Positions 62,904-64,000 of a stretch of DNA of 64,000 nucleotides are shown here, piece after piece. Source of the DNA: Anseranas semipalmata (taxonomy: Eukaryota; Chordata; Aves; Anseriformes; Anseranatidae); assembly GCA_013399115.1 (NCBI GenBank), contig VXAA01005213.1:29079-93078 (forward strand), read 5' to 3'. The position numbers were made by a program, and so were the translations under genes. A model generated the notes under the pieces. The model searched no databases. It saw only the letters and a list, made by a program, of their open reading frames with translations, and had not been told where the DNA came from. Each line of letters opens with the position of its first letter. Within the stretch, counting starts at the first letter, position 1.

Positions 62904-63064
62904 AGGTGCTTGAAAAAAAAGCTGGAGAAAAAAGCTGGCTGAAGCTATGGTCCAGTAGGAAATAAACTTATCTATTTTATTGATCTGAATATGCCTAAAA
63001 TGGATAGATATGGAACAGTTCAAATTCATGCATTGATTCGGAAATATATAGATTATGGACACTG
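62904..63064 (+). pseudogene. DNAH11: DNAH11 relic exon e38 (AAA3 Walker B): frameshift and TGA
   Basis: The acceptor is cctttcag and the donor GTGAGC. It reads VLEK, then an extra base in the eight-A run (62913-62920) shifts the frame to KLEKKAG, TGA (62940-62942), [40 protein letters not shown]. The Walker B region IDDMNMPE has lost one codon. This is the last relic seen; the sensor exon YDR...CMNP should follow but is not found by 64000. Confidence 0.95.
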
Positions 63065-64000
63065 GTGAGCATTTACTTCTTATTTAAAGTTATGCTATAA
63101 TTTTTGTATCGTGGCCCATGATGGGCTCCATAAACCACATAGAAATGGAAAGCTTCAAGAATTGTTTCAACAAAAAAGCGTAAGCTTCCTGGAGATTATA
63201 AGCAGTTTTAGAAAAGAGAAGCAGAAAGTTGAGAGGCTGTGGAGAGTCTTGGAAGGAAAGTATCCTTCAGCTGCTCCTTGTGGAGCTGTCTGGATGTTGA
63301 TCCCATGGATGGATGTGATGAGAACATGGATGTTTGAGGTATAGAAGCTGATTCCCTAAATTGCAGCTTGACAAATGTTCAGCTTATAATATCACTGACC
63401 TCTTCATCACCCTGTAAAGACATCAGACAAAATCTGCAGAAACTTTATGGTACTGGTTCAAATTGTTCTTTCTCTGCAGTAAGAAGAAAAATGCATACAC
63501 ACAGTTAATTTGGGCAATTAAGGTAATTTCCTTAGTTTCCAAACGACAGTATTTTTGGCAGTTAAAATATATTATCCTGTAGTGTCCTGTTCCCAGATAC
63601 TGTGAAAAGAGAAAGTTTTCAGTTTAAAATCAGACAGTTAATGTCTGATTTTGTTCTGATACAGGATCTGTATCTTGTATAAATACCTACTGTTGCTATT
63701 ATAAATACATATTAGCTTCTTCTTGTTCCAATACAAGCATGTCACTTATGTCTTGTATTTTCTTCATGTCACATATAAAGAAAACATTATCTGGTGGTAA
63801 AGGAGAGAAGTGATCAACAATTCCAAAAAAAAAAAAAAATAGTTAAATACATATAGATATGTCAGTGTTTTGTCAAAAGGAGGTGGACAGAGAGGCAGGC
63901 TATATCCTTACAATGATACTTCAGTATTAGGAAGCTGAGTGTATCTGCTCAGTTTTGTTCTTCACAATGTGTTCAGGTCAGTTCCCTCCTCCTCCTCCCC
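63065..64000. other. Sequence after the last relic exon
   Basis: No dynein exon was recognised. An open frame of 77 codons at 63111-63344 has no family resemblance. The rest of the motor would be expected beyond the window if the gene continues. Confidence 0.4.

Larger units (their letters stand above)
4222..63064 (+). pseudogene. DNAH11: DNAH11 (axonemal dynein heavy chain 11) intron-containing pseudogene, N-terminal tail to AAA3
   Basis: At least 38 collinear exon remnants encode, in order, the DHC_N1 tail, the linker (DHC_N2), AAA1, AAA2 and AAA3 of a beta-type outer-arm axonemal dynein heavy chain. A working protein of this family is about 4,500 residues long and powers ciliary beating; this window covers roughly the first 55-60 percent, without the N-terminal end. 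Diagnostic segments such as [43 protein letters not shown] and [12 protein letters not shown] agree with human DNAH11 as I remember it better than with DNAH9 or DNAH17. Most exons keep AG/GT borders and compatible phases, so this is not a processed copy. Thirteen nonsense codons, about 15 frameshifts, lost splice sites and missing exon blocks rule out a full-length product. Whether another DNAH11 copy exists cannot be seen here. Confidence 0.93.

Noticed and set aside
4222..63064. Functional gene with unusual introns or recoding
   Set aside because: Thirteen nonsense codons of all three types, many frameshifts and lost splice sites cannot be bypassed together. The AAA1 P-loop is also destroyed.
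4222..63064. Processed (retrotransposed) pseudogene
   Set aside because: Exons are separated by introns with recognisable AG/GT borders and matching phases.
4222..63064. Assignment to DNAH9 or DNAH17
   Set aside because: These paralogues share the overall motor, but segments such as [27 protein letters not shown] and PENV fit DNAH11 better. The comparison was from memory, so a formal tree would settle it.
1..64000. tRNA, rRNA, CRISPR or prokaryotic operon features
   Set aside because: Nothing in the sequence resembles them. Base composition, introns and CR1 repeats mark vertebrate nuclear DNA.

Overview
The window looks like draft-assembly nuclear DNA from a bird. It is AT-rich, intron-dominated sequence with short exon relics, several CR1 LINE 3' fragments (including the 3' end typical of birds), one roughly 730-bp repeat that matches a common avian LTR-like element, and many microsatellites. 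A 13-base N gap and one isolated N show an unfinished assembly. I see no bacterial-style genes, no RNA genes and no CRISPR.

The dominant content is one plus-strand gene relic. At least 38 exon remnants spread from 4222 to 63064 follow, in order, the axonemal dynein heavy chain DNAH11 (left-right dynein, an outer-arm beta-type heavy chain). They run from the N-terminal tail through the linker, AAA1, AAA2 and AAA3. The assignment to DNAH11 over DNAH9 or DNAH17 rests on short diagnostic stretches compared with the human protein from memory; no search was run.

The gene is a pseudogene that kept its introns. I count 13 nonsense codons in the ancestral frame and about 15 frameshifting indels. Splice sites are lost around 35905, 55066 and 56905. 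The AAA1 Walker A is degraded, and exon blocks are missing at 21804-22289, around 24155-25851, at 28021-30962 and around 48036-50162. Most exon junctions still agree in phase once single indels are allowed for, which supports both the model and a non-processed origin.

Layout: 1-4221 has no recognisable gene. 4222-25600 holds tail exons, with a long intron at 13.7-21.5 kb. 25.8-41.2 kb holds the stalk-proximal tail and linker. 42.0-47.7 kb is AAA1, 47.8-54.0 kb is AAA2, 54.9-63.1 kb is AAA2/AAA3, and 63.1-64.0 kb is unassigned. The remaining motor (AAA4, stalk, AAA5-6, C-terminus) would lie downstream. If this is the only DNAH11 locus in the genome, the species has lost left-right dynein. That would be notable because bird embryos are thought to break left-right symmetry at the node without cilia-driven flow.
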